Shown: piece by piece, positions 30,188 through 37,295 of the stretch
Layout: every line of letters starts with the position of its first letter
Position numbering within the stretch: the stretch's first letter is position 1
Source: an uncultured bacterium
GTDB taxonomy: Bacteria; Bacillota; Clostridia; Lachnospirales; Lachnospiraceae
Assembly (NCBI GenBank): GCA_947383005.1
Contig: CANDBT010000039.1
Location: forward strand, 1 to 39,941
Direction of reading: 5' to 3'
Length of the DNA: 39,941 nucleotides
Position numbers and translations under genes: made by a program
The notes under the pieces: model-generated
Seen by the model: the letters and a program-made list of their open reading frames with translations, nothing else
What the model was told of the DNA's origin: nothing
The model's database searches: none

Positions 30188-30490
30188 ATGGCTGGGACAA
30201 AGTTGGAACGAGACTTCCAGGCAAATCTTATAAAGGAATTGAAAGAGCTGTTTGTAGGTTGCATTGTGACCAAACTGGATGCCAGCCATATTCAGGGAAT
30301 ACCAGACCTCTTGATTCTGTATAAAGATAAATGGGCCACCTTGGAATGTAAGAAATCTGCGAGGGCTAAAAAACAGCCGAACCAAGAGTATTACGTCGGA
30401 CTGATGAACAAGATGTCTTTTTCAAGATTCATCTGTCCAGAGAACAAGGAGGAAGTATTGTATGATCTTCAACAAGCATTTAAACCTTGA
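30188..30490 (+). CDS. VRR-NUC family PD-(D/E)XK nuclease
   Basis: 100 residues after GAGAGGAGG. LERDFQANLIKELKELF opens the fold; GIPDLLILYKDKWATLECKK holds the PD and ExK catalytic residues of the VRR-NUC nucleases, which resolve branched DNA. Size and spacing are standard for phage single-domain members. It overlaps the next gene by 29 nt. Confidence 0.85.
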   Translation: MAGTKLERDFQANLIKELKELFVGCIVTKLDASHIQGIPDLLILYKDKWATLECKKSARAKKQPNQEYYVGLMNKMSFSRFICPENKEEVLYDLQQAFKP

Positions 30491-31019
30491 AGGGCAGCAC
30501 GCCTTTCTCGGCGCAAGCAAGTACCACTGGATCAATTACAGTGAAGATAAAGTTGCGGAATCCTACAGCAGATTTTTAGCGACACAGAAAGGAACACAGC
30601 TTCACGAATTTGCGGCTCAATGCATCCGGCTTGGTCAGAAATTACCGAAGTCAAAGAAGACGCTGAACGCATACGTCAATGATGCTATAGGTTTCAAAAT
30701 GACGCCGGAACAAATTTTGTTTTATTCGGATAATTGCTTCGGCACAGCAGATGCAATCGTTTTTCGTGATGACCTTCTGAGAATACATGATTTAAAAACG
30801 GGGGCTATTCCCGCCCACATGGAGCAGCTAGAAGTATATGCTGCTCTTTTTTGTTTGGAATACAAAGTCAAACCAGCAGATATTCGTATGGAGCTTCGTC
30901 TGTATCAGTCGGATGATATTTTGGTCGGTAATCCAACCGTAGAGGATATTGCACCGATCATGGATAAAATCATCACGTTTGACAGAATTATCAACAAAAT
31001 TAAAGAACAGGAGGAGTAA
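30462..31019 (+). CDS. RecB/Cas4-like PD-(D/E)XK nuclease
   Basis: 185 residues after AAGGAGGAAG. FLGASKYHWINYSEDK, GTQLHEFAAQCIRLG, FGTADAIVFRDDLLRIHDLK and EQLEVYAALFCLEY trace the PDDEXK_1 fold: the GTAD Asp, the D-LK pair and the Q-Y motif downstream. No Cys for an iron-sulfur cluster is seen, so closer to phage exonucleases than to Cas4. Probably acts with the VRR-NUC gene in recombination or processing of DNA ends. Confidence 0.8.
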   Translation: MIFNKHLNLEGQHAFLGASKYHWINYSEDKVAESYSRFLATQKGTQLHEFAAQCIRLGQKLPKSKKTLNAYVNDAIGFKMTPEQILFYSDNCFGTADAIVFRDDLLRIHDLKTGAIPAHMEQLEVYAALFCLEYKVKPADIRMELRLYQSDDILVGNPTVEDIAPIMDKIITFDRIINKIKEQEE

Positions 31020-31021
31020 GT

Positions 31022-33703
31022 ATGAATCCCATTGCGGAAGAAATTTTAATGCATTATGGAATGCCAAGACGTTCCGGCCGCTATCCTTGGGGTTCCGGCG
31101 ACAATCCTTACCAGCACAGCGGCGATTTTCTCAGCCGTATTGATGAGTTGAAAAGTCAGGGACTTCGTGAGACAGAAATTGCGGAGCATCTTGGGCTGAC
31201 AACTACTCAGTTGCGTACTCAGATGAGCCTTGCAAAAGATGAACGGCGCTCTCTTCAGGTCGCGACTGCCAAAGGATTGAGGGAGAAAGGTTACAGTCTC
31301 AATGAAATTGCCGAAAAGATGGGATTTGCCAATGATTCTTCGGTACGCTCTCTTCTCAATGAAAATTCCGAAGCCCGCATGAACCAAGCTAAAACGACTG
31401 CCGATTTTCTGAAAAAGATGATCGATGAAAAAGGAATGATCGACGTCGGTACAGGAGTTGAGCGGGAACTTGGGATTTCCAGAGAGAAGTTGAATCAGGC
31501 GCTTTATATTTTGGAACTGGAGGGTTATCCGGTTTATGGCGGTGGTGTTCCTCAAGTAACAAATCCTGGTAAGCAGACAAACATCAAGGTTATATGCCCT
31601 CCCGGAACGGAACATAGAGAAATTTATGATTTCGATAATGTTCATTCAGTAAAGGATTATGACCAGATTCTCAGCGAAGATGGACAGAAAATAAGGCCTG
31701 CGTTTCAGTATCCTGAAAGCATGGATTCCAGTCGCCTGAAAATTAACTATGCGGAAGACGGCGGTATTCAGAAAGATGGTGTAATTGAAATTCGGAGAGG
31801 CGTAGACGATTTGTCGCTTGGCGATTCGCACTATGCACAGGTTCGGATTATGGTTGACGGGACTCATTATCTGAAAGGGATGGCAGTATATTCCGATGAC
31901 CTACCGGATGGCGTGGATGTGTTATTCAATACAAACAAGAAAGCCGGAACACCGATGACCGATGTCCTTAAGAAAATTAAGGATGACCCCGACAACCCGT
32001 TTGGTTCTTTGATTAAGGAACATGGCGGGCAGAGCTATTATATTGACAAAGACGGGAACGAGAAGCTTTCCCTTATCAACAAGCGTGCGGAAGAAGGAGA
32101 TTGGGGGGAATGGAGCGACCATCTTCCGTCTCAGTTCTTGTCGAAGCAAAGCATGACCCTTATCAATAAGCAGCTCGGGCTTGCCGCTGCAGATAAAGTT
32201 GCAGAGTATGATGAAATTTGTGCACTTACCAACCCCACTGTCAAGAAGGCATTGTTAAAGTCATTTGCTGATGATTGTGATTCGGCAGCAGTGCATCTTC
32301 AGGCAGCGGCATTACCCAGGCAGAAGTATCAGGTCATATTACCTTTAACCACAATCAAAGACACGGAAGTCTATGCTCCAAATTATAAGAATGGAGAACA
32401 GGTCGCTTTGATTCGGTTTCCGCATGGTGGTACTTTTGAAATTCCGGTTCTCACTGTAAATAATAAGCAGCCGGAAGGTAAGAAGGTACTCGGCAATACA
32501 CCAAAAGATGCAATCGGTATTAACAGTAAAGTTGCGGAACGTTTGTCCGGAGCCGATTTCGATGGCGACACGGTTATGGTGATTCCGACAGGCGGAAAAA
32601 TCAAGATTACATCCACCCATCCACTCAAAGGGTTGGAAGGATTCGATCCTAAGGAGAAGTATGGTCCTGACAGTACCACGAAACCTTATAAGAGGATGAA
32701 AAATACTCAGACAGAGATGGGAAAAGTGTCAAACCTGATTACGGATATGACATTAAAGGGCGCTACCGAAGATGAACTTGCTCGTGCCGTTCGACATAGC
32801 ATGGTTGTTATTGACGCTGAGAAGCACAATCTTGACTATAAGAGAAGTGAGCAGGATAACGGAATCGCATCTCTGAAAAAGAAGTACCAGGGGAGAGTCG
32901 AAGACGGAAAGTATAAAGAAGGTGCCGCCACTTTGATTTCGCGTGCCAAATCTGAAGTATCTGTGCCTAAGCGAAAAGGAAGCCCGACTATCAATGAGGA
33001 TGGTTCTTTGAGCTATAAGACGGCTGATGATCTTACCTATGTCGATAAAAAGACCGGAAAGACCAAGACTCGCACACAGGCCAGTACCCAGATGGCAGAG
33101 ACTAAGGATGCCCGTACCCTTTCGTCAGGCACCCCCCAGGAAGAAGCCTATGCCTCCTATGCTAATAAGATGAAGTCCTTAGCTAACCAGGCCCGTAAGG
33201 AGATGGTGAGTACTGGTAAGATCCCCTACTCTGCCTCCGCCAAGGCGGCCTACCAGAACGAAGTGGACTCCCTTAATGCCAAGCTCAATGTAGCTCTTAA
33301 GAATGCCCCTCGTGAAAGGCAGGCTCAAGTGATTGCCAATGCCACAGTGGCTGCAAAGAAACAAGCAAACCCTGACATGACTAATGCCGAGATTAAGAAA
33401 GCCAATCAACAGGCTCTTACATCAGCACGGTCGCAGGTGGGCGCAGAGCGTAAGCCAGTTGTCATAACAGATAGAGAATGGGAAGCTATACAAGCTGGTG
33501 CCATAAGTGAAAGCAAACTGACACAGATTCTCAATAATGCTGACATTGACAGTCTCAGACAGCGAGCAACACCCCGTGCCACAACAACATTGAGCGCCGC
33601 CAAGCAAAGCAAGATTGCCTCCATGAGTGCATCTGGGTACAGCACATCGGAGATTGCAGAAGCGCTTGGTGTTTCTACATCAACTGTATCTAAATACTTG
33701 TAA
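31022..33703 (+). CDS. Candidate phage RNA polymerase with DFDGD motif and helix-turn-helix domains
   Basis: 893 residues after GGAGGAG. N-terminal 120 residues: helix-turn-helix units (LRETEIAEHLGLTTTQLRTQ, YSLNEIAEKMGFANDSSVRS). The middle holds VALIRFPHGGTFEIPVL and then LSGADFDGDTVMVIP, with Asp 512, 514 and 516. This is the pattern of the double-psi beta-barrel catalytic site of multisubunit, YonO-like, crAss-like and QDE-1-type RNA polymerases (NADFDGD, SGGDLDGD). The C-terminal 250 residues are Ala/Lys/Gln-rich and end in another HTH (YSTSEIAEALGVSTSTVSKY). From 33080 on, codons are markedly more GC-rich, suggesting a mosaic C-terminus. Activity is unproven, and a second catalytic barrel was not identified. 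Confidence 0.7.
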   Translation: MNPIAEEILMHYGMPRRSGRYPWGSGDNPYQHSGDFLSRIDELKSQGLRETEIAEHLGLTTTQLRTQMSLAKDERRSLQVATAKGLREKGYSLNEIAEKMGFANDSSVRSLLNENSEARMNQAKTTADFLKKMIDEKGMIDVGTGVERELGISREKLNQALYILELEGYPVYGGGVPQVTNPGKQTNIKVICPPGTEHREIYDFDNVHSVKDYDQILSEDGQKIRPAFQYPESMDSSRLKINYAEDGGIQKDGVIEIRRGVDDLSLGDSHYAQVRIMVDGTHYLKGMAVYSDDLPDGVDVLFNTNKKAGTPMTDVLKKIKDDPDNPFGSLIKEHGGQSYYIDKDGNEKLSLINKRAEEGDWGEWSDHLPSQFLSKQSMTLINKQLGLAAADKVAEYDEICALTNPTVKKALLKSFADDCDSAAVHLQAAALPRQKYQVILPLTTIKDTEVYAPNYKNGEQVALIRFPHGGTFEIPVLTVNNKQPEGKKVLGNTPKDAIGINSKVAERLSGADFDGDTVMVIPTGGKIKITSTHPLKGLEGFDPKEKYGPDSTTKPYKRMKNTQTEMGKVSNLITDMTLKGATEDELARAVRHSMVVIDAEKHNLDYKRSEQDNGIASLKKKYQGRVEDGKYKEGAATLISRAKSEVSVPKRKGSPTINEDGSLSYKTADDLTYVDKKTGKTKTRTQASTQMAETKDARTLSSGTPQEEAYASYANKMKSLANQARKEMVSTGKIPYSASAKAAYQNEVDSLNAKLNVALKNAPRERQAQVIANATVAAKKQANPDMTNAEIKKANQQALTSARSQVGAERKPVVITDREWEAIQAGAISESKLTQILNNADIDSLRQRATPRATTTLSAAKQSKIASMSASGYSTSEIAEALGVSTSTVSKYL

Positions 33704-33722
33704 TGAAAGGAGTAAATTGTTC

Positions 33723-33983
33723 ATGCAACAGAAATGTATGTTGACAACGATTGACAATCCGTTTGATCCATTTGAACAGTTTCATTCCTGGTTTCTGTTC
33801 GATGTGGAAAAAGGTTACAATACTTGCGCTTATCTTGGAAGAATTGCAAGAACTTCTGAACAACTGTCGGATGATGAGAATGACAGAGAAGTAGAACGTG
33901 CAATCGATGAGATCATTAAATACGATTTCATGAACATCTATAAAAAGGTAAAAAAACAAGTAAATAAAGAAAAAGCAAGCTAA
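33723..33983 (+). CDS. Small conserved phage protein
   Basis: 86 residues. DNPFDPFEQFHSWFLFDVEK, YNTCAYLGRIARTSEQLSDD and an acidic helix are typical of a protein often found near the end of the phage middle operon. ATG 33723 is 12 nt from AAAGGAG; TTG 33717 (6 nt) is a fair alternative. Unknown function. Confidence 0.7.
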   Translation: MQQKCMLTTIDNPFDPFEQFHSWFLFDVEKGYNTCAYLGRIARTSEQLSDDENDREVERAIDEIIKYDFMNIYKKVKKQVNKEKAS

Positions 33984-33997
33984 CAATAATTTGCATA

Positions 33998-34072
33998 CTG
34001 TCAGAGCCTCCGCTGACAGGCCAGCGTAAGGTATAGGGGGGTGTCTCCAAAATAGCACCCCCTCCCTTATCG
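33998..34072 (+). promoter_or_regulatory. Two hairpins at the middle/late junction
   Basis: CTGTCAG (33998-34004) with CTGACAG (34013-34019), loop AGCCTCCG; and GGGGGTG (34037-34043) with CACCCCC (34056-34062). No long T run follows. Region 33984-34321 has no gene, and I recall similar G-rich sequence before terminase genes in related phages, so it may form part of a packaging site rather than a terminator. Confidence 0.45.
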
Positions 34073-34083
34073 CGGCGGTCTTT

Positions 34084-34111
34084 GAAAATTCTCCGGGGGT
34101 AAATTTTGTGG
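34084..34111 (+). other. cos-like sequence
   Basis: AAAATT (34085-34090) and AATTTT (34102-34107) bracket a CTCCGGGGG core, upstream of TerS and HNH genes. HNH-assisted cos phages of Firmicutes have their cohesive end in just this position. No cut site can be derived from the sequence alone. Confidence 0.4.
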
Positions 34112-34127
34112 AAACTTTTTATATTTT

Positions 34128-34241
34128 CATGATACTAAAAAGAGCTCGCAGGGTTCGTATGACACCACAGGAATCGCTTTCCTGTTTTCTCCTTTCAGAT
34201 TCAGGTGTGTAACAGCTTTGTGAGCTCTTTTTAGTACCATG
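34128..34241 (+). ncRNA. Nested inverted-repeat element, structured RNA or bidirectional terminator
   Basis: A 23-bp inverted repeat (34128-34150 with 34219-34241, two mismatches; core ACTAAAAAGAGCTC) encloses ACACC/GGTGT (34162-34166, 34204-34208) and CAGGAA/TTCCTG (34168-34173, 34179-34184). All three nest into one rod of about 114 nt. A and T runs in the outer stem could end transcription on either strand. An AAAGGAG on the minus strand (34190-34196) lies inside, but no open reading follows. Confidence 0.5.
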
Positions 34242-34321
34242 AAACAGGTCTATAAGTGTATTGATTCCCTACAGGAGTGAGAAAAAACTAGAAGACATTT
34301 GAATGAGAGGAGGTAATAACT

Positions 34322-34663
34322 GTGGGAAAAACCAAAGTCGTTAGTTCGTCTGGGCCTACCCGCAGGATGCGTCCGGCTCTGACACCTGAGGCAAGGGAAA
34401 ACCAGATGATTTCTTTGGCAATGGATGTTGCAGAGGAACGGTTAAGGAATGGGAAGGCATCGTCTCAGGAGATAGTTCACTTTTTAAAGCTTGGCTCATC
34501 CAGAGAGAAGTATGAGCAGGAAAAGATCGCTTTGGGGAACGAGCTTGTAAAGGCTAAAACGGAAGCAGTTGCTTCTGCCAAGGACATAAAGGAGATGTAC
34601 GATCAGGCGATGGCCTCTTTCCGTAGATATAGTGGGCAGGAGGATGATGAAGATGAGTATTAG
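34322..34663 (+). CDS. Probable small terminase subunit / packaging protein
   Basis: 113 residues from GTG 34322 after AGGAGG. LTPEARENQMISLAMDVAEERL, SSQEIVHFLKLGSSREKYEQ and the acidic end EDDEDEY match a small helical protein that sits first in the packaging cluster of many Clostridia phages. TerS is inferred from location and the helical DNA-binding look. Its 3' end contains the ribosome binding site of the HNH gene. Confidence 0.6.
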   Translation: MGKTKVVSSSGPTRRMRPALTPEARENQMISLAMDVAEERLRNGKASSQEIVHFLKLGSSREKYEQEKIALGNELVKAKTEAVASAKDIKEMYDQAMASFRRYSGQEDDEDEY

Positions 34664-35069
34664 AACATATTCCGAGCTTTCCCTGCTGAAGACATTCGAG
34701 GAGAGGTTTCGATATCTGCAGCTTAATGGTTCTGTAGGCAAGGAAACTTTTGGTTTTGACAGGTTTATTAACCAGGAGTTTTATAGATCCCAAGAATGGA
34801 AGTCTATCCGTGATTTCGTGATCTTGCGGGACGGCGGATGCGATTTGGGAGTTGATGGATATGACATATGTGGGAAGATATTTATTCATCATATGAATCC
34901 GATTCTGCCAAAGGACATTGAGACCAATAGCGATTTTCTGCTTAATCCAGAGTACCTGATTACGACTACTCTGAACACACACAATGCCATCCATTATGGA
35001 GATGAGGAACTGCTGGTCAGGCTTCCCCCTGAACGGAGGAAGAACGATACCTGTCCATGGAAGCATTGA
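34653..35069 (+). CDS. HNH endonuclease
   Basis: 138 residues; ATG 34653 is 9 nt after AGGAGG, other ATGs at 34644/34647 are too near. FRSQEW-like YRSQEWKSIRDFVILRDGGC, IFIHHMNPI (the HH of the metal site) and NTHNAIHYG (N and H) give the HNH/beta-beta-alpha-metal fold. HNH proteins next to terminase support specific cos cleavage in Gram-positive phages. Overlaps TerS by 11 nt. Confidence 0.8.
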   Translation: MSIRTYSELSLLKTFEERFRYLQLNGSVGKETFGFDRFINQEFYRSQEWKSIRDFVILRDGGCDLGVDGYDICGKIFIHHMNPILPKDIETNSDFLLNPEYLITTTLNTHNAIHYGDEELLVRLPPERRKNDTCPWKH

Positions 35070-35085
35070 GGAAAGGAAAAACTTT

Positions 35086-35418
35086 ATGGAAAGCATACTT
35101 ACATCAATCAAGAAGATGCTCGGGATTACTGAGGAGTACGAGCACTTCGATGCGGATTTGATTATGCATATAAATTCGGTGTTTATGATTCTGAACCAAC
35201 TCGGAGTTGGGCCGGCGAACGGATTCACAATTACAGGTGAGGATGAGACATGGAACGACTTCATTCCGGCGAACCAGCAGTTGGAACTTGTGAAATCGTA
35301 TATGCATATAAAAGTCAAACTGCTCTTTGACCCGCCATTGGGTTCAGCGGTCATTGAAGTTATGAACCGGCAGATAAACGAATTCGAGTGGCGGCTTAAT
35401 GCGGCGGTTGACCCTTAA
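35086..35418 (+). CDS. Head-tail connector-like protein
   Basis: 110 residues after GAAAGGAAAAAC. ILTSIKKMLGITEEYEHFDA, NSVFMILNQLGVGPANGF and SYMHIKVKLLFDPPLGSAVI are typical of gp6-like head-tail connector proteins (a helical ring under the portal). Order, before the large terminase, is unusual for a connector but known to me from related phages. Confidence 0.65.
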   Translation: MESILTSIKKMLGITEEYEHFDADLIMHINSVFMILNQLGVGPANGFTITGEDETWNDFIPANQQLELVKSYMHIKVKLLFDPPLGSAVIEVMNRQINEFEWRLNAAVDP

Positions 35419-35456
35419 AATATTGTGGAATAGGACAATATGTACGTCCACAAGTC

Positions 35457-35483
35457 TCAGATACCCTAAAATGTTCAAGAAGA
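35457..35483 (+). repeat. 27-bp perfect inverted repeat, left copy
   Basis: Begins TCAGATACCCTAAAATG. It is identical, in reverse orientation, to 35745-35771. The two copies frame the minus-strand gene. Confidence 0.9.
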
Positions 35484-35488
35484 GAAGC

Positions 35489-35537
35489 CGCCCCTGACTG
35501 AGTGTGAGCAGTCAAGGACGGTCTAGTTTTTAAAAAG
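35489..35537 (+). terminator. Terminator-like hairpin inside the inverted-repeat cassette
   Basis: CCTGACTG (about 35493-35500) with CAGTCAAGG (35509-35517), and CCG/CGG outside, then TCTAGTTTTT. Reads as a plus-strand terminator that may block late readthrough into the opposing gene. Confidence 0.45.
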
Positions 35538-35730
35538 CTTCAACTGTGTCGGGTTCAGCAAATAAGATTTCGGTTTTAAAACCGTGCTTTGCAGCTTTCT
35601 TGGTTTGCTTAATTGCGGACTTGCCGTGTGCTTTAGCAAAACGCCAAGCCTCAGCAGGATGTAAGTCGGTATACACATCAGCTTCAGCGAGTGACATGTT
35701 CCTTATTTCTTCGTTTGTCAGTCTTGCCAT
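35530..35730 (-). CDS. Moron-like small protein in an inverted-repeat cassette
   Basis: 66 residues, reading against the surrounding late genes. ATG 35730 follows AAAGGAGGGG. MARLTNEEIRNMSLAEADVY then LHPAEAWRFAKAHGKSAIKQ and a hydrophobic end TEILFAEPDTVEAF; helical, basic in the middle. It has a near-perfect promoter and lies within a 27-bp inverted repeat. Opposite orientation plus own promoter suggests expression in the lysogen. Family not recognised. Confidence 0.75.
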   Translation of the reverse strand: MARLTNEEIRNMSLAEADVYTDLHPAEAWRFAKAHGKSAIKQTKKAAKHGFKTEILFAEPDTVEAF

Positions 35731-35744
35731 AAAGACCCCTCCTT

Positions 35745-35771
35745 TCTTCTTGAACATTTTAGGGTATCTGA
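35745..35771 (+). repeat. 27-bp perfect inverted repeat, right copy
   Basis: Ends CATTTTAGGGTATCTGA. It lies in the 5' leader of the minus-strand gene, between its promoter and ribosome binding site. Confidence 0.9.
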
Positions 35772-35783
35772 CTCCATTTAAAC

Positions 35784-35812
35784 ACTATATACTACTGGTT
35801 ATCGAATGTCAA
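35784..35812 (-). promoter_or_regulatory. Strong sigma-70 promoter for the minus-strand gene
   Basis: On the minus strand TTGACA (35807-35812), a 17-bp spacer and TATAGT (35784-35789). Transcription would start near 35777, just before the right repeat copy. Confidence 0.85.
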
Positions 35813-35830
35813 GTTTTTTAGGGAGGTGAA

Positions 35831-36355
35831 ATGAAAATGAGCAATAGTTATTTACAACATCATGGTGTTTTGGGACAGCGCTGGGGAGTGCGGCGCTATC
35901 AGAACAGCGATGGGACATTAACGGCTGCAGGCAGAAGGCGACTCCAAGGGAGCGGGATATCTTCTGATGAGAATGGTCGGGTAAGCGGCGACAATAGCGG
36001 CCGTACAAGAGGAGCCGTCCATCAAACGGTTGCAAACGACTATAAGAATGCCGGAGCTGGGCTGCAGTCCGCAAGCAATGCTGCAAAGGCCGCTTCAAGC
36101 ATAAGCAGTCGCGGAGCCAACCGCAAACAGGCAAAAGCGATGGAACAGATGGATCTGTCCAAGATGACGGATAAAGAGCTTCAGGCCGCGATCAACCGTC
36201 TCAATCTGGAGCGTAATTACAAGGCCCTGTCTACGGAGCACATTAAATCGGGAAGGGACTATGTATCCAGCTTCTTATCTACGACTGGAGATGTTCTTGC
36301 GATTGGTGCTTCCGCCGCAAGTATCATGATGATGATTCATCAGCTGAAAAGCTAG
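35831..36355 (+). CDS. Virion-region protein with HHGxxGQxWG motif and C-terminal hydrophobic segment
   Basis: 174 residues after GGGAGGTGA (ATG 35837 also possible). The N-terminal motif LQHHGVLGQRWGVRRYQNSD runs into GTLTAAGRRRL. A Ser/Ala/Gly-rich middle follows, then a helical region (LSKMTDKELQAAINRLNLER) and a hydrophobic end (STTGDVLAIGASAASIMMM). Proteins with this start are common in head modules of gut phages, but the role is unknown. May be membrane- or capsid-associated. Confidence 0.7.
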   Translation: MKMSNSYLQHHGVLGQRWGVRRYQNSDGTLTAAGRRRLQGSGISSDENGRVSGDNSGRTRGAVHQTVANDYKNAGAGLQSASNAAKAASSISSRGANRKQAKAMEQMDLSKMTDKELQAAINRLNLERNYKALSTEHIKSGRDYVSSFLSTTGDVLAIGASAASIMMMIHQLKS

Positions 36356-36382
36356 AAGATACCATGGGGAGGAGAATTCAAA

Positions 36383-36853
36383 ATGGACTATAAGATTGGA
36401 TTACAGCACCATGGTATTCTCGGGCAGAGGTGGGGAAAACGGAACGGCCCCCCTTATCCGCTTGGCGGAGGCGATTATACTCAGGCGGAAAGGAGAGCTA
36501 TTTATAAGAAAAGGAAGCAGCCGAACAGCATATACAACAAGAAGCATTTCGATGAGGTATTGAGCGCAGACAAGACGACGCTCAGCACGTTATCGTATGA
36601 TAGGGATCGGACAAAGAATACCGACATGTTTTATGCGACGCATAATGTGCTGGATAAACATCAGTACAATGCCCTGTTTAATAGGAAAGTCCCCCAGACC
36701 TTGTATGACGAAAACGGAAACAGTCTTGGGACGGGGATGTTTCTGAAATATCGAATCGACAATTCGCTTAAGCAGAATGTAAAAGTTGCCAGCGAAGATT
36801 CCGGGGCAGAGGTATTCCGGAATTTGTACAAAAAAAGACAGGGATTTTTATAA
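36383..36853 (+). CDS. HHGxxGQxWG-motif protein, N-terminal part before a frameshift
   Basis: 156 residues after GGGAGGAG. LQHHGILGQRWGKRNGPPYP at the start, then THNVLDKHQYNALFNRKVPQ and FLKYRIDNSLKQNVKVASED. The real protein seems to continue in the +1 frame: after NLYKK a run of seven A (36830-36836) shifts the reading to RQGFL and a stop, while the other frame carries DRDFYNFVTDEERMQSYF as expected. See next entry. Confidence 0.7.
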   Translation: MDYKIGLQHHGILGQRWGKRNGPPYPLGGGDYTQAERRAIYKKRKQPNSIYNKKHFDEVLSADKTTLSTLSYDRDRTKNTDMFYATHNVLDKHQYNALFNRKVPQTLYDENGNSLGTGMFLKYRIDNSLKQNVKVASEDSGAEVFRNLYKKRQGFL

Positions 36854-37280
36854 CTTCGTTACGGATGAGGAGCGGATGCAGAGCTATTTCGTGAGCGATA
36901 AGTACAAGTTCAAGGGATACCGGGAAGCCAGAGATGTCTTGAAACGGATGAGGAACGAGGATTATGTTCCGACTGCCGAAGAACTTCAGAAAGTATATAG
37001 GATGTTCAACTATGTCATTCCTTATGATGGACAGGGCGATGCGCGCAAAGGGCGGGATGCTTATACACAGAGGACTAAGTTTTTTAATGCGTGCAAACAG
37101 GCGGGGTATGGAGCTGTTCTTGACACGAATGACGCTATATACGGAGGATTCAAAGCCAGGTCTCCGGTAATCGTATTTGACATGGAGCAGGTCATTCCCA
37201 AAGATATTTACCGGACAAAGACGAGCGAGCAGAGGTTTTCGCAGATGGTATTGGTTGGCAGAAAAGCACTTGGGATATAA
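36837..37280 (+). CDS. Continuation of the HHGxxGQxWG-motif protein in the +1 frame
   Basis: 148 residues with DRDFYNFVTDEERMQSYFVS, EELQKVYRMFNYVIPYDG, YTQRTKFFNACKQAGYGAVL and SPVIVFDMEQVIPKDIYR. The arrangement looks like the C-terminal domain of the previous reading, found directly upstream of terminase in related phages. There is no ribosome binding site at its own ATG (36876). Joined length would be about 298 residues. Fold possibly related to ADP-ribosyltransferase-like phage head proteins, not shown. Confidence 0.65.
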   Translation, partial: DRDFYNFVTDEERMQSYFVSDKYKFKGYREARDVLKRMRNEDYVPTAEELQKVYRMFNYVIPYDGQGDARKGRDAYTQRTKFFNACKQAGYGAVLDTNDAIYGGFKARSPVIVFDMEQVIPKDIYRTKTSEQRFSQMVLVGRKALGI

Positions 37281-37295
37281 AAGGAGGATATGGAC

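Noticed and set aside
36830-36836. Classical programmed -1 frameshift at the A run
   Set aside because: The downstream frame needed is +1 (or -2), not -1, so the standard slippery-site mechanism does not fit.
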